Origin: Sphingomonas profundi
GTDB lineage: Bacteria > Pseudomonadota > Alphaproteobacteria > Sphingomonadales > Sphingomonadaceae
Assembly (NCBI RefSeq): GCF_009739515.1
Contig: NZ_CP046535.1
Coordinates: forward strand, 3,038,001-3,102,000
DNA length: 64,000 bases
Direction: 5' to 3'
Every line of letters starts with the position of its first letter. The stretch's first letter is position 1. Under the pieces are notes generated by a model that saw nothing but the letters and a program-made list of their open reading frames with translations, ran no database searches and had not been told where the DNA came from. Made by a program: the position numbers and the translations under genes. Below, in pieces: positions 16,471-24,005 of this stretch.

Positions 16471-16630
16471 TCTTGGCTTCCTTGAAATCGACGTGCTTGC
16501 GCACGACCGGATCATATTTGCGGAAGGTGAGCTTCTCGGTCAGGTTGCGCGGATTCTTCTTGGTGACGTAGAAGAAGCCGGTGTCCGCCGTGCTGACGAG
16601 CTTGATCTTGACGGTGGTCGGCTTGGCCAT
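16463..16630 (-). CDS. rpmG: 50S ribosomal protein L33
   Basis: A 55-residue basic protein starting [14 protein letters not shown] and containing [12 protein letters not shown] and LRKYDP-like [15 protein letters not shown], which is bacterial L33 without the four zinc cysteines (a cysteine-free form). The frame extends upstream to 16732, but the ATG at 16630 gives the exact family N-terminus. A terminator-like hairpin lies about 30 bases upstream on the same strand, which raises the possibility of a leader RNA or attenuator. Confidence 0.95.
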   Translation of the reverse strand: MAKPTTVKIKLVSTADTGFFYVTKKNPRNLTEKLTFRKYDPVVRKHVDFKEAKIK

Positions 16631-16659
16631 GCCAAACATCCTTGAGTGGTGATGACGCG

Positions 16660-16686
16660 AAAAAAGAAAGCGGCGTCGCCGCCGCT
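16660..16686 (-). terminator. Rho-independent-like hairpin and U-run upstream of rpmG
   Basis: Read on the minus strand: AGCGGCG, loop GCGA, CGCCGCT, then TTCTTTTTT. It points toward rpmG and ends about 30 bases before its ATG. No minus-strand gene precedes it, so it would end a short untranslated RNA or attenuate rpmG. A second hairpin (GCGCC-AAT-GGCGC, 16701-16713) lies just upstream. Confidence 0.55.
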
Positions 16687-16838
16687 CCCCAAAGCAGGCC
16701 GCGCCAATGGCGCAGGCGGCCCCCCGAGTCAAGACCGCGCGCCCGATGCGGGCATGATCGCGATGCGGCGGATCGCCCGGTGCTTAATCCTGCGCTAATC
16801 CGGATGCGCTACCAAGCGGCGCAGAAGGGGATCGAACC

Positions 16839-17165
16839 ATGGCCATCGCCGCCGCCGAAGACCGACTGACCTTGATCGACGAGCTCCGCGCCCGCATCGA
16901 CCAGCTCGATCGCGACGCCCGCCTGCTCTCGATCGGCGAGCTGTGCCGCCGGGTCGACGCCGTGCGCAACATCGCCGGCGCCGCCCGGCTGCTGCCGCTG
17001 GCGCGGCTGGCCGGCGGCCTGCGCGACGCGCTGGCGCGCGAGGGGCGCGGCGCATCGGTGCGGACGTGGACGGATGTGATGCGCGAGGCGATCGGCCACG
17101 ACGCGCAGGACGAGGCGACCGCCACCGCCTTCCTCACCGCCGTCGCCGCCCGGCTGGCGGGCTAG
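16839..17165 (+). CDS. Small hypothetical protein upstream of the GDT1 gene
   Basis: A 108-residue soluble, helix-rich protein beginning AIAAAEDRLTLIDELRARIDQLDRDARLLSI, with a probable helical hairpin, then a TWTDVMREAIGHDAQD segment. It starts with ATG after AGGGGATCG, a good ribosome site. I recognise no domain. The gene reads toward the GDT1-family gene 20 bases downstream, so co-transcription is likely. Codon use is like that of the neighbours. Confidence 0.7.
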   Translation: MAIAAAEDRLTLIDELRARIDQLDRDARLLSIGELCRRVDAVRNIAGAARLLPLARLAGGLRDALAREGRGASVRTWTDVMREAIGHDAQDEATATAFLTAVAARLAG

Positions 17166-17185
17166 GCCGGAAGGGGCGGCGGCAG

Positions 17186-17752
17186 ATGGACGCGCTGCTG
17201 CCGGCCTTCGTCGCCGCCGGGCTGGCCGAGATCGGCGATCGCACGCAGCTGCTCGCGATCCTGCTCGCCGCGCATTATCGCGCGCCGCTGGCGGTGATCG
17301 GCGGGGTGGCGGTGGCGGCGCTCGCCAACAGCCTGCTCGCCGCGTTCGGCGGCACGATGATCCACGATCTCATCAACCACCGCGCGATCGCGCTGATGCT
17401 GGCCGTGGGCCTGGTCTTCGCCGGCGCCGGCGCCTTCTGGCGACCGCGACCGCCCCTGCTCTCCACCTACGGGCCGATCGGCGCCTTCGGCACGACCGCG
17501 ATCGGCTTCTTCATCCTCGAATTCGGCGACAAGACCCAGCTGCTGACGATGACGATCGCGGCGCGGGTCGATTCGCTGCTGCTGGCCGGCGTCGGCGCCG
17601 CCGCCGGTATCACCCTGGCCAACGTGCCGGCGGTGCTGCTGGCGCAAGAGTGGCCGCGCCTGGTTCCCCTGCCCGCAGTCCGCGCCGGTATCGGCATCCT
17701 CTTCCTCGTCATCGGCGCGGTCGTGGCGATCGGCGCGCTGCGGATCGGCTGA
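17186..17752 (+). CDS. TMEM165/GDT1 family cation transporter
   Basis: A 188-residue membrane protein with six spans in two related halves, each bearing the family ExGD(K/R)T motif: EIGDRTQ at residues 15-21 and EFGDKTQ at 112-118. GDT1/UPF0016 proteins export Mn or Ca against protons; in bacteria the related MneA is a manganese exporter. The ATG 17186 follows AAGGGGCGG. The longer open frame upstream is the shadow of the preceding gene. It is followed by dps, so metal handling and oxidative protection lie side by side, which may be chance. Confidence 0.87.
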   Translation: MDALLPAFVAAGLAEIGDRTQLLAILLAAHYRAPLAVIGGVAVAALANSLLAAFGGTMIHDLINHRAIALMLAVGLVFAGAGAFWRPRPPLLSTYGPIGAFGTTAIGFFILEFGDKTQLLTMTIAARVDSLLLAGVGAAAGITLANVPAVLLAQEWPRLVPLPAVRAGIGILFLVIGAVVAIGALRIG

Positions 17753-17854
17753 TCGGGCGGGCGACGCTTTTTCGACAGGCCGGGCCGCCCGCCATGCCAC
17801 CAAGCGGGGCGACGATCGTTAGCGCACCCGATCGACCCCCGCAGGAGGAACAGC

Positions 17855-18376
17855 ATGGCCAAGACCACCAAGACCGAAAAGCCGCCCAAGCCCGAGCTGG
17901 CGACGCCGACCGACCTGCAGACCAACTCGGCACTGTCGGTGGCGGATGCGCTGAACGGCATCCTGGCGGACAGCTTCGCGCTGTACCTGAAGACCAAGAA
18001 CTTCCACTGGCACGTCTCCGGCCCGCATTTCCGCGACTATCACCTGATGCTGGACGATCAGGCGACGCAGATCCTGGGCACCACCGATGCCATTGCCGAG
18101 CGGGTGCGCAAGACCGGCAACACCACGCTGCGATCGATCGGCGACATCGCCCGCCACCAGCGCATCCGCGACAACGACGCCGAGTTCGTCAGCCCGCGCG
18201 ACATGCTGGCAGAGCTGCGCGAGGACAATCTGGCGCTCGTCGCATCGCTGCGCGAGGCCAAGGACATCGTCGACGAGGCCAAGGACAATGCGACCAGCGG
18301 CATCCTCGACGACTGGACCGACCTGGCCGAGGAGCGCGCCTGGTTCCTGTTCGAGGCGAGCCGCAACGCCGCCTGA
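17855..18376 (+). CDS. dps: Dps/ferritin-like DNA-binding protein
   Basis: A 173-residue four-helix protein with the Dps ferroxidase signature KTKNFHWHVSGPHF (His ligands), then HLMLDDQATQI supplying the acidic ligands, and a Lys-rich N-terminal tail (MAKTTKTEKPPKP) suited to DNA binding. Dps dodecamers oxidise and store iron and shield DNA from peroxide. A strong ribosome site (GCAGGAGGAACAGC) precedes the ATG. A clear Rho-independent terminator follows the stop, so it is probably monocistronic. OxyR or Fur boxes were not convincingly seen in the 100-base leader. Confidence 0.93.
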   Translation: MAKTTKTEKPPKPELATPTDLQTNSALSVADALNGILADSFALYLKTKNFHWHVSGPHFRDYHLMLDDQATQILGTTDAIAERVRKTGNTTLRSIGDIARHQRIRDNDAEFVSPRDMLAELREDNLALVASLREAKDIVDEAKDNATSGILDDWTDLAEERAWFLFEASRNAA

Positions 18377-18403
18377 CAAGACGCGCTACCGACAATGGGG
18401 GGC

Positions 18404-18434
18404 GGGGGCGAGAGCCTCTCGCCCCCTTTTTATT
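18404..18434 (+). terminator. Rho-independent terminator of dps
   Basis: GGGGGCGAGA (18404-18413), loop GCC, TCTCGCCCCC (18417-18426), then TTTTTATT. A 10-bp perfect stem with a T-run 28 bases after the dps stop. Confidence 0.93.
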
Positions 18435-18450
18435 GGACGGACGACGATCG

Positions 18451-18537
18451 TCAGAAGATCATCTTCAGCACGCCCGTCACCACCAGCAGGCCGATCAGGG
18501 AGATCGCCAGAACCACGCACCCGATCGCCCGCATCAT
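18451..18537 (-). CDS. Possible 28-residue membrane peptide
   Basis: A short frame starting with two ATG codons (18537, 18534) encodes [18 protein letters not shown] and ends VLKMIF: essentially one membrane helix. GGAG lies about a dozen bases upstream of the first ATG. It sits between the dps terminator and a small membrane-protein gene on the other strand. Small single-span proteins of this kind exist in this genus, but the call rests only on hydrophobicity and the ribosome site. Confidence 0.35.
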   Translation of the reverse strand: MMRAIGCVVLAISLIGLLVVTGVLKMIF

Positions 18538-18676
18538 CACCTTGGTCTCCACTTCGTTACGGGCGAAGAACCGGCCCGCGATCGATCCGTTCCGCCTCGG
18601 TGGGCCGCAGCGAACGGGGCAGGGAACGGGCGGCTCGGCCACGGCGTTCGGCTCGCATCATCTCTGGAGACGTTCG

Positions 18677-18850
18677 ATGTTGAAATGGGCCTTGATCTTC
18701 CTCGTCGTGGGCGTGCTGCTGGGCGCGATGGGTTTCGGCGGCATCGGCGGCGCGTTCGTCGGCATCGCCAAGATCCTGTTCTTCGTCGCGATCGCCATCT
18801 TCCTGATCTTCCTGGTGCTGGCGCTGATGGCCGGGCGAAAGGTCGTCTAG
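18677..18850 (+). CDS. DUF1328 family small membrane protein
   Basis: A 57-residue protein with two membrane helices, [22 protein letters not shown] and [21 protein letters not shown], which is the DUF1328/YtjA pattern. Function is unknown; family members are widespread in proteobacteria and often stress-linked. ATG 18677 follows CTGGAGACG, a good ribosome site, and gives the normal family length. The longer upstream frame begins in the dps terminator and is not real. The ligase gene starts seven bases after its stop. Confidence 0.82.
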   Translation: MLKWALIFLVVGVLLGAMGFGGIGGAFVGIAKILFFVAIAIFLIFLVLALMAGRKVV

Positions 18851-18857
18851 CCACCGG

Positions 18858-20474
18858 ATGCGCGAATTCTCGCACCTGCTGGACGGGCTGGTCTACACGC
18901 GATCGCGCAATGCGAAGCTGAAGCTGATCGCCGATTATCTGCGCGTGACGCCCGATCCGGATCGCGGCTGGGCGATCGCGGCGCTGACCGGCGAGCTGGA
19001 CCTGCCGGCGGTGAAGGGTGCCGCGATCCGCGCCCTCGTCGAGGAGCGGGTCGATCCCGTGCTGTTCGGCATGAGCCGCGACTATGTCGGCGATCTCGCC
19101 GAGACGGTCGCGCTGCTCTGGCCCAAGCCGCTCGGCCAGCCGCCCGAGCTGGACGACGGCGCGCTGCGGCTGTCGGCGGTGGTCGAGCGGCTGCGGACCC
19201 TTGGCCGCGCTGATGCCCCGCGCGCACTGGCCGGCATGCTCGACCATCTCGATGCGAGCGGCCGCTACGCGCTGCTGAAGCTCGCCACCGGCGAGCTGCG
19301 CGTCGGCATCTCGGCCCGGCTCGCCAAGACGGCGCTGGCGCAGGCGTTCGCGCTGGACGTGGATGCGGTGGAGGAGGTGTGGCACGGCCTCGCACCGCCC
19401 TACTCCGCACTGTTCGACTGGGGCGAGGGCACGGCGGCCCAGCCGACGGCGGCGAACACGCCGGTGTTCCGCCCGTTCATGCTCGCCCACCCGCTGGAGG
19501 CGCTGCGCGTCGACCTGGCCGACTATGCCGCGGAGTGGAAGTGGGACGGCATCCGCGTGCAGATCGTCGGCATCGGCGGCGAGACGCGGCTTTACAGCCG
19601 TGCCGGCGACGACGTGACGCGAAGCTTCCCCGACGTCGCCGCCGCCTTCCGCGGTATCGGCGTGCTGGACGGCGAGCTGCTGGTGAAGGGCGAGGCGCAG
19701 GGCGGCGCGCTGAGCGACGAGGAGGGCGGCGGCGCGGCCAGCTTCAACGCGCTGCAGCAGCGGCTGGGGCGCAAGATCGTCTCGGCCAAAATGCAGGCCG
19801 ATTATCCCGCGTTCGTCCGCCTCTACGACATCCTGTTCGACGGCGCGGAGGATGTGCGCGGCCTGCCCTGGGTGACGCGGCGGGCGCGGCTGGAGGCGTT
19901 CGTCGCCGGGCTCGATCCCGATCGGTTCGATCTCTCCGGCCTGATCGAGGCGGCCGACTTCGATGCGCTGGAGGCGATCCGCGCCGGCGCGCGCGATGCC
20001 GCGATCGAGGGCGTGATGCTCAAGCGGCGCGACAGCCCCTATGTCGCCGGGCGGCGGGCGGGGCTGTGGTACAAGTGGAAGCGCGATCCGCTGACCGCCG
20101 ACTGCGTGATGATGTATGCGCAGCGCGGCCACGGCAAGCGATCGAGCTTCTACTCCGACTATACGTTCGGCTGCTGGACCGGCGATCCGGCGGACGGCGG
20201 CGAGCTGCTGCCCGTCGGCAAGGCTTATTCAGGCTTCACCGACGAGGAGCTGAAATGGCTCGATCGCTTCGTGCGCGGCCACACGCTCACCCGCTTCGGC
20301 CCAGTGCGGGAGGTGGAGAAGAGCCTGGTGCTGGAGGTGGCGTTCGATTCGATTCACGAATCGAAGCGCCACAAGTCCGGCCTGGCGATGCGCTTTCCCC
20401 GCATCGCCCGCATCCGCCGCGACAAGCCGGCCGACGAGGCCGACCGGATCGAGACGCTGCGCCGGATGGTGTGA
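18858..20474 (+). CDS. ATP-dependent DNA ligase (cisplatin-damage-response type)
   Basis: A 538-residue ligase. An N-terminal helical DNA-binding domain (about residues 1-200) with ELRVGISARLAKTALAQAF is followed by the adenylation domain with motif I EWKWDGIRVQ (nucleophile Lys, about residue 232), motif III-like RLYDILFDG, motif IV EGVMLKRRDSPY and motif V LWYKWKRDP. A C-terminal OB domain ends the protein. Length and order match the bacterial LigC-like enzymes labelled cisplatin damage response ligase. These usually sit with a ligase-associated exonuclease, a Lhr-like helicase and a phosphoesterase; none is adjacent here. Replicative joining in bacteria is by NAD ligase, so this is a repair enzyme. 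Confidence 0.9.
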   Translation: MREFSHLLDGLVYTRSRNAKLKLIADYLRVTPDPDRGWAIAALTGELDLPAVKGAAIRALVEERVDPVLFGMSRDYVGDLAETVALLWPKPLGQPPELDDGALRLSAVVERLRTLGRADAPRALAGMLDHLDASGRYALLKLATGELRVGISARLAKTALAQAFALDVDAVEEVWHGLAPPYSALFDWGEGTAAQPTAANTPVFRPFMLAHPLEALRVDLADYAAEWKWDGIRVQIVGIGGETRLYSRAGDDVTRSFPDVAAAFRGIGVLDGELLVKGEAQGGALSDEEGGGAASFNALQQRLGRKIVSAKMQADYPAFVRLYDILFDGAEDVRGLPWVTRRARLEAFVAGLDPDRFDLSGLIEAADFDALEAIRAGARDAAIEGVMLKRRDSPYVAGRRAGLWYKWKRDPLTADCVMMYAQRGHGKRSSFYSDYTFGCWTGDPADGGELLPVGKAYSGFTDEELKWLDRFVRGHTLTRFGPVREVEKSLVLEVAFDSIHESKRHKSGLAMRFPRIARIRRDKPADEADRIETLRRMV

Positions 20475-20512
20475 GAAGCCCGCGCAATCGGCGAAGGGAT
20501 CTGAAACGAAGA

Positions 20513-20543
20513 AGCCCGGCCGCGCATCGCTGCGGGCCGGGCT
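20513..20543 (-). terminator. Terminator hairpin of the cold-shock gene
   Basis: AGCCCGGCCGCG and CGGGCCGGGCT pair with one or two mismatches across GCATCGCTG. On the minus strand it is followed by TCTTCGTTTC and lies 26 bases after the cold-shock gene stop. It may also help end the ligase transcript from the other side. Confidence 0.65.
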
Positions 20544-20568
20544 CGTTCATCGCCTCAGGCGGAGAGGA

Positions 20569-21402
20569 TCAGGCGAGCGAGGTGAGGTTCACCGCCGCAT
20601 ATTTGCCGCGACGATCGACTTCCAGCTCGAACTCCAGGCGGTCGCCCTCGTTCAGGTTCGTCATGCCCGCGCGCTCGACGGCGGAGATGTGGACGAACGC
20701 GTCCGGCTGCCCGTCATCGCGCTGGATGAAGCCGAAGCCCTTCATCGCGTTGAAGAACTTCACCGTGCCGCTGGCCTTCTCGCCCGTCAGCTGGCGCTGC
20801 GGGCCGCCACGGGGCGCGCCACCGGGGCCGGCATCGCGATCACGCGGCGGGCCGCGATCCTCGACCGGCAGGGGCTCGCCCTCGATCTTCAGGTCGGTCG
20901 CCGAAACGCGGCCGCCGCGATCGACGAGGGTGAACTCCAGCGGCTGGCCCTCGGCCAGGCCGGTGAGGCCCGCCTGCTCGACAGCGGAGATGTGGACGAA
21001 CACGTCCTCACCGCCATCATCGCGCACGACGAAGCCGAAGCCCTTCTGCGCGTTGAAGAATTTCACGACGCCCTTGCCTTCGCCGATCACCTGCGCGGGC
21101 ATGCCGCCGCCACGGCTGCCGCCGCCGCCACCGCCACGGAAACCGCCGCCGCCACCGCCGCCGAAGCGATCGCCGCCGTAACCGCCGCCGCCGCCGCCAC
21201 CGCCGAAGCGATCGCCGCCGCCACCGAACCGGTCGCCGCCGCCGCCGTAACCACCGCCGCCGCCGAAGCGATCGCCGCCGCCGCCGTAGCCGCCACCGCC
21301 GAACCCGCCGCCGCCATAGCCGCCACCGCCGAAGCTATCGTCGCCGCCGAAGCCCTTGCCCTTGTCGCCGCGCTGCCCGCGCCGTCCTCGATCGAAACTC
21401 AT
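20569..21402 (-). CDS. Double cold-shock-domain protein with glycine-rich N-terminus
   Basis: A 277-residue protein. Residues about 18-100 are a low-complexity tract of GGGGYGG and GGGGDRF units with a few RGG elements. Two cold-shock domains follow, at about 108-172 (RNP1 KGFGFV, RNP2 DVFVHI) and 210-277 (RNP1 KGFGFI, RNP2 DAFVHI), joined by a Pro/Arg/Gly linker. Cold-shock domains bind single-stranded RNA or DNA. Double-domain CspD-like proteins are normal in alphaproteobacteria, but the long Gly-Asp-Arg-Phe tract is unusual and resembles the RGG/FG tracts of eukaryotic RNA-binding proteins that self-assemble. It starts at ATG 21402. Confidence 0.88.
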   Translation of the reverse strand: MSFDRGRRGQRGDKGKGFGGDDSFGGGGYGGGGFGGGGYGGGGDRFGGGGGYGGGGDRFGGGGDRFGGGGGGGGYGGDRFGGGGGGGFRGGGGGGSRGGGMPAQVIGEGKGVVKFFNAQKGFGFVVRDDGGEDVFVHISAVEQAGLTGLAEGQPLEFTLVDRGGRVSATDLKIEGEPLPVEDRGPPRDRDAGPGGAPRGGPQRQLTGEKASGTVKFFNAMKGFGFIQRDDGQPDAFVHISAVERAGMTNLNEGDRLEFELEVDRRGKYAAVNLTSLA

Positions 21403-21928
21403 GCCGTATCAGTCTTTCCGCTTCGCCCACCGTCGCATTCGGCGGGGCCAACCAGGCGTGGCCGCCCCACCGCCAGCGCAAAACCATAGCGCGCCGGTTC
21501 CTTGGCATAGCCCAAAACATACATCGCCGCGAGCGGTTTCGATTCACAGTCAAGAGGCCACAATAGCAGGTGCAGCCATGTTGATCCGGCCGATCGGCCC
21601 GGCCCGCAATTGTGACAGTCCACCTCTTTTCATGCGGGTCGCAGTGGTGCGCAACAGGAAGAATCCGCCGTTTTTCGCAAGATCGTCGGCTGAGCGGCGC
21701 CCGCCCCCGCTGCCGGCCACCCGGCCCGGCCAAGTGCCTCGCATTCGCCCGCCGCGAGACGACGCCGCTTGGCAACGCCAGCCGCCGCAGCGCGGGGCGG
21801 CGGGATCGGTGGCGCCCGGCGACGCCAGCGCGACTCGGGCGACCGGCCGCGCGGCCCGCTGCCGCCCACGATTCCCGTCGACCGAAACACACGTTGAGCG
21901 GATCGCCCGCCGCGACTATGCGGGGCGG
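21403..21928. other. 526-base gap upstream of the cold-shock and RNase D-like genes
   Basis: No convincing gene. Open frames here have the amino-acid make-up of random high-GC sequence. The part next to the cold-shock start (21403-21600) is less GC-rich and could hold a long 5' leader, as cold-shock mRNAs often have. TTGACT occurs on the minus strand near 21550, but I could not pair it with a good -10 box. No tRNA or known RNA motif was recognised. Confidence 0.6.
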
Positions 21929-22546
21929 ATGACCGTCCATTTCCACGAGGAGGATCTGCCGCCCGGCATCCTCGCCCCCGGCGCGATCGCCGTCGATACC
22001 GAGACGATGGGGCTGCTCACCCCGCGCGACCGGCTGTGCGTCGTCCAGATCTCCGATGGCGAGGGCGACGAGCATCTCGTCCGCTTCGGCCCGGGCAGCG
22101 ACTATGCGGCGCCCAACCTGCGCGCGGTGCTGGCCGATCCGCAGCGGCTGAAGCTCTACCATTTCGCCCGCTTCGACATCGCCGCGATCCGCCACTATCT
22201 GGGCGTGGTGGCGGCCCCGGTCTACTGCACCAAGACGGCCTCGCGCCTGATCCGCACCTATACCGACCGCCACGGCCTGAAGGAGCTGGTGCGCGAACTG
22301 CTGGGCCAGGACATCTCCAAGCAGCAGCAGACGTCCGACTGGGGCGCGCCCGAGCTCAGCGACGCGCAGAAGGATTATGCCGCGTCCGACGTGCGCTTCC
22401 TGCATCAGCTGAAGGAGAAGCTGGACGTGCGGCTGGCGCGCGAGGGGCGGGCGGCGCTGGCCCAGGCCTGCTTCGATTTCCTGCCGCACCGCGCGGAGCT
22501 GGATCTGGCCGGCTGGCCCGAGGTGGATATCTTCGCGCATGTCTGA
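21929..22546 (+). CDS. RNase D-like 3'-5' exonuclease (DEDD family)
   Basis: A 205-residue single-domain exonuclease with the three DEDDy motifs: IAVDTETMG (motif I, about residues 20-28), HFARFDIAAI (motif II) and YAASDVRFLHQL (motif III with Tyr and Asp). It lacks the HRDC domains of full-length RNase D, so it is the short form found in many alphaproteobacteria; it probably trims structured RNAs. ATG 21929 gives the usual MTVHFHEEDLP start. It lies 24 bases before lptC, the normal gene order of this group. Confidence 0.87.
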   Translation: MTVHFHEEDLPPGILAPGAIAVDTETMGLLTPRDRLCVVQISDGEGDEHLVRFGPGSDYAAPNLRAVLADPQRLKLYHFARFDIAAIRHYLGVVAAPVYCTKTASRLIRTYTDRHGLKELVRELLGQDISKQQQTSDWGAPELSDAQKDYAASDVRFLHQLKEKLDVRLAREGRAALAQACFDFLPHRAELDLAGWPEVDIFAHV

Positions 22547-22570
22547 TCCGGCGGGGCGCTGAGGCGCGCA

Positions 22571-23218
22571 ATGGCCGAGAGCGCGATCGCGGCGCGCGGC
22601 GCCCGGCAGAGCTGGGCCGCGCCCGGCAGCGGCCACGATCGCCTGATCCGTGTGCTGCGGCTGCTGCTGCCGGCGCTGATCGCCGTGCTGCTGGTGCTGC
22701 TGGCGGTGGCGCCGCTGACCGTGGGGCGCGACATCTCCTTCGTCCTCTCCAAGGATCGTGTCGCCGTGGCGCGGGAGCGGATGCGCGTGTCCGACGCGAT
22801 CTATCGCGGCGAGGACGGCAAGGGCCAGCCCTTTGCCATCCGCGCCGGATCGGCGGTGCAGCGCACATCCGCCGACCCCACCGTGCGGCTGGCCAACCTC
22901 TCCGCGCGGATCGCGCTGCCGGAAGGACCGGCCTCGATCGTGGCCAATTCCGGCCGCTACGACATGGCCGGCGAGCGGGTGCTGATCGACGGGCCGGTGC
23001 GCTTCGCCACCGCCGACGGCTACCGCCTCGACACGCGTGACGTGGGCGTCGACCTGAAGACGCGGCGCGTGGCGAGCGGCGGCCCGGTCGACGGGCTGAT
23101 GAAGCTCGGCCGGTTCAGCGCCAACCGGATGACCGCCGATCTCACCACCAAGGTGGTGGTGCTGGAGGGGCGGGCGCGCTTGCATATCGACCAGCGGCAG
23201 TCCAGAGGGCGGCGATGA
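22571..23218 (+). CDS. lptC: LPS export protein LptC
   Basis: LptC is the inner-membrane-anchored part of the LPS transport bridge, taking LPS from LptB2FG and passing it to LptA. The 215-residue protein has a short cytoplasmic N-terminus, one membrane span (about residues 29-52, RLLLPALIAVLLVLLAVAPL) and a periplasmic beta-jellyroll part with the DUF1239-type SADPTVRLANLSARIALPEG, IVANSGRYDM and LDTRDVGVDLKTRRV repeats. Its ATGA overlap with lptA supports the call. Confidence 0.88.
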   Translation: MAESAIAARGARQSWAAPGSGHDRLIRVLRLLLPALIAVLLVLLAVAPLTVGRDISFVLSKDRVAVARERMRVSDAIYRGEDGKGQPFAIRAGSAVQRTSADPTVRLANLSARIALPEGPASIVANSGRYDMAGERVLIDGPVRFATADGYRLDTRDVGVDLKTRRVASGGPVDGLMKLGRFSANRMTADLTTKVVVLEGRARLHIDQRQSRGRR

Positions 23219-23802
23219 CGCGGGGGCTGTCTCTCTCTGTGATGCTGGGTGCCGCGCTGTGCGGGCTGGCGGCGCTCGACGCCCCGCCCGCGCGCGCGCA
23301 GGCGGTGTCCGCCCTGAAGGGGCATGACAGCAACGCGCCGGTGGACGTGGAGGCGGATCGCATCGAGGTGCAGGATCGTGCCGATCGCGCCATCTTCTCC
23401 GGCAACGTGCGGGTGAAGCAGAGCGATCTCACGCTCCAGTCCGGCCGGCTGACGGTGGCCTATGCCGGCGGCAACGGCAGCACGCAGATCCAGCGGCTGG
23501 ACGCCGCCGGCAACGTGATCGTCACCTCGCCGACCGAGCGGGCGACCGGCAACTTCGCGATCTACGATCTCAACCGCCGCCTCATCACGATGCTGGGCGA
23601 CGTGAACCTCGTGCGCGGCGACAGCAACGTGCGCGGCGGCCGGCTGGTGATCGATCTCACCAGCGGCCGCGCGACGGTGGACGGCAGCGCAGTGGGCGGC
23701 GGCGGCGTGAGCGGCGGCCGCGGCGGACGCGTGACGGGTCGCTTCACCGTGCAGCAGCAGACGCCTGCCAAGCCGGCCCAGGCTCCGGCCAAGCCGAACT
23801 GA
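23215..23802 (+). CDS. lptA: LPS transport periplasmic protein LptA
   Basis: A 195-residue secreted protein. A signal peptide (about residues 1-29, ending PPARAQA) is followed by the OstA/LptA beta-jellyroll: VDVEADRIEVQDRADRAIFSGNVRVKQ, LTVAYAGG and RLITMLGDVNLVRGDS. LptA oligomers form the periplasmic bridge carrying LPS from LptC to LptD. The tail is Pro/Ala/Lys-rich after a Gly-rich stretch. The ATG overlaps the lptC stop by four bases. A 203-base gap separates it from lptB, so lptB may have its own promoter. Confidence 0.9.
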   Translation: MTRGLSLSVMLGAALCGLAALDAPPARAQAVSALKGHDSNAPVDVEADRIEVQDRADRAIFSGNVRVKQSDLTLQSGRLTVAYAGGNGSTQIQRLDAAGNVIVTSPTERATGNFAIYDLNRRLITMLGDVNLVRGDSNVRGGRLVIDLTSGRATVDGSAVGGGGVSGGRGGRVTGRFTVQQQTPAKPAQAPAKPN

Positions 23803-23814
23803 GGCGCCTCTTTA

Positions 23815-23884
23815 CTCCGGTCCCGGCTTCGCTCTAACGCGGCTCGGGACAGGCCGGGGCTCGTCCACTCCTGTCTTACCGGAG
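23815..23884. repeat. Nested inverted repeats between lptA and lptB
   Basis: CTCCGGT (23815-23821) pairs with ACCGGAG (23878-23884), and inside it GTCCCG (23820-23825) pairs with CGGGAC (23845-23850). Arms are short. It may be a degenerate intergenic repeat or an mRNA 3' structure after lptA. Confidence 0.4.
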
Positions 23885-24005
23885 ACGCGCCGGCTCCGCA
23901 GCGGGACGGACGGTCTTGCCCCACCGCCGCGCCTGCGCCATGCACGAAGCCTGCCAGTCGCGCATTGGCAACGGCCGGTTAACCTGATTGAGCGAGCATG
24001 ACCGC

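Noticed and set aside
16795-16838. tRNA-like pieces (GGTTCGATCCCC and CTTGGTAGCGC on the minus strand)
   Set aside because: The T-loop-like piece comes before the D-loop-like piece, no anticodon stem or acceptor pairing exists, and the stretch is the leader and ribosome site of the gene at 16839.
21630-21890. Possible gene in the gap before the RNase D-like gene
   Set aside because: No ribosome site, low-complexity Arg/Pro/Ala composition and no recognisable fold.
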